Below, one piece after another: positions 62,938-64,000 of a stretch of 64,000 bases of DNA. The notes below the pieces were generated by a model. That model saw nothing but the letters and a program-made list of their open reading frames with translations. It did no database searches and was not told the origin of the DNA. The position numbers were made by a program, and so were the translations under genes. Position 1 is the stretch's first letter. Every line of letters starts with the position of its first letter. Source of the stretch: CBDFKV01 sp965249035 (GTDB lineage: Bacteria > Pseudomonadota > Gammaproteobacteria > Arenicellales > Poriferihabitantaceae); NCBI GenBank assembly GCA_965249035.1, contig CBDFKV010000007.1, forward strand, positions 1,302,001 to 1,366,000, given 5' to 3'.

Positions 62938-63714
62938 TTACCTGCCCTCAAATTTGGGTTTGCGCTTTTGCATAAAAGCGGCGATGCCTTCTTCACGATC
63001 TTTACTACCTGCCAGTACCGCAAACGCTCTGCGCTCTAGCTCAAGGCCTGTTTCGAGCGGCACTTCAAACGAAGCCAAAATAGCTTCTTTAGCCAAAGCG
63101 ACTGCCAACGGTGATTTGGCTGATATTTTTTCCGCCAATTGCAGTGCACGCGCTAAGGCCATCTCTCGCGGACACACTTCAGCCACCAAGCCAGCCGCCA
63201 GCGCTGCATCTGCTTTGATCGGCTCGCCGGTCAGAACCATTCTCATTGCCATCGATTTACCGACCGCGCGCACCAAGCGTTGGGTACCACCGGCTCCGGG
63301 AATAATACCCAGATTGATTTCTGGCTGACCGATCAGGGCATTGTCGCCCGCGATCACGAGATCGCAGTGCATCATCAATTCACAGCCACCGCCCAGCGCA
63401 TAACCGTTGACCGCTGCAATCAGCGGTTTGGGGAAGCAGCGAAGCGCTTTCCAATATTCTGCGCGTGGGTTTGACAAGCTGCTAACCGGATCCAATGCCT
63501 GCATTTCTTTGATATCGGCACCTGCGGCAAACACGCTTTCGCTGCCGGTAATGACCACACACCGAACCGCATCATCCTGCTGACATTGTGCCAGCGCATC
63601 GGCAATTTCAGCCAATGTTTGGTTGCGCAGCGCATTGCGCGCCTCCGCCCGAGTAAGGCGAATAAGCAGTATGCCAGCGTGTTCAGTGCTGACTTCAAGG
63701 TCAGAATAGGTCAT
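62938..63714 (-). CDS. paaF: 2,3-dehydroadipyl-CoA hydratase PaaF
   Basis: This 258-residue enoyl-CoA hydratase is the first gene of the visible minus-strand paa unit. It has the two catalytic Glu regions GGGCELMMHCDLVIAG near residue 107 and EINLGIIPGAGGTQRL near 131. It is divergent from paaY; the gap is 126 bp. Confidence 0.94.
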   Translation of the reverse strand: MTYSDLEVSTEHAGILLIRLTRAEARNALRNQTLAEIADALAQCQQDDAVRCVVITGSESVFAAGADIKEMQALDPVSSLSNPRAEYWKALRCFPKPLIAAVNGYALGGGCELMMHCDLVIAGDNALIGQPEINLGIIPGAGGTQRLVRAVGKSMAMRMVLTGEPIKADAALAAGLVAEVCPREMALARALQLAEKISAKSPLAVALAKEAILASFEVPLETGLELERRAFAVLAGSKDREEGIAAFMQKRKPKFEGR

Positions 63715-63840
63715 CGTTTCAGTGTGTTTTTGTATCGTATTTCTAGTTATATGCCATTTATTTTGCTAAAAGGATACACAAATTGCAATATTATTCGTAA
63801 AGTTGTAACATATTTTTCAAACAACCACTAGTAATCCATC

Positions 63841-64000
63841 GTGCCCAGCTATGAAATTGACGGAATTCGACCCGTCGTCGACCCGGACGCCTACGTCCAC
63901 CCCACAGCGGTTTTAATCGGCGACGTGATCATCGCCACCGGCTGCTATATCGGCCCTTGCGCGGTATTGCGGGGCGACTTTGGCCCGATTCGACTCCACC
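63841..64000 (+). CDS. paaY: PaaY-family thioesterase/hexapeptide protein, truncated by window end
   Basis: An open frame from a GTG at 63841 encodes PSYEIDGIRPVVDPDAYVHP followed by TAVLIGDVIIATGCYIGP and AVLRGDFGPIRL. This is the left-handed beta-helix (gamma-carbonic-anhydrase-like) start of PaaY, a thioesterase that removes toxic CoA intermediates in the phenylacetate pathway. The gene runs past base 64000. Only 53 codons are visible. Confidence 0.85.
   Translation, partial: MPSYEIDGIRPVVDPDAYVHPTAVLIGDVIIATGCYIGPCAVLRGDFGPIRLH

Overview
The window looks like the chromosome of a marine-type gammaproteobacterium of intermediate GC content. The core gene content fits this (priA, mnmG, trmL, efp, uvrC, pgsA, envC, ctpA, hemJ). 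The order uvrC - pgsA - tRNA-Gly - tRNA-Cys - tRNA-Leu is also the order found in enterobacteria. Species cannot be fixed from the sequence alone.

Layout. Bases 1-22.7 kb are mostly housekeeping. They hold an orphan FetB-like permease, a divergent amino-acid dehydrogenase / ornithine-cyclodeaminase-like pair, tfoX-C/ctpA/envC, an ArsR regulator with hemJ and trmL, a MotA/MotB-like motor pair joined to mnmG, a glycine-zipper lipoprotein, priA, a fructosamine-kinase/flavoprotein pair, the operon efp-pgm-cupin, and uvrC-pgsA. From 22.8 to about 37.5 kb the window is accessory. An IS1202-like element splits the tRNA-Gly/Cys/Leu cluster. Downstream of tRNA-Leu there is an AT-rich three-gene cassette made of a DGQHR-domain protein, an unrecognised protein and a D12-type DNA methyltransferase. 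An IS1595-family element with an 8-bp target duplication has cut off the 3' end of its first gene. Next come a eukaryote-like phosphagen (arginine) kinase, a degenerate guanylate-kinase-like protein, copies of a palindromic dispersed repeat, an IS1111-type element inserted in one of those copies, an IS5-family element and a large lipoprotein hydrolase.

From 37.6 to 64 kb the genes are catabolic and envelope related. One cluster (MBL hydrolase, FAD monooxygenase, DUF2783, VOC protein, FAH hydrolase) looks like an aromatic-ring degradation operon, with a 22-bp palindrome in the spacer of its promoter. It is followed by regulators (TetR, MarR), a nitrilase-family amidase, LysE and TVP38 membrane proteins, a P-loop kinase/phosphoesterase pair, lipid enzymes, a hemerythrin and a TRAP transporter. 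Last is the lower phenylacetate pathway (paaK, paaJ, paaI, paaH, paaG, paaF), with paaY divergent and running off the window end. The epoxidase genes paaABCDE and the ring-opening gene paaZ are not in the window.

The most interesting items are the DGQHR/unknown/methyltransferase cassette, the coiled-coil ion-motor pair next to mnmG, the IS1111 element whose 3' non-coding region carries short matches to its own target, the bacterial arginine kinase, and the broken tRNA cluster with its tRNA-Leu-derived tandem repeat.
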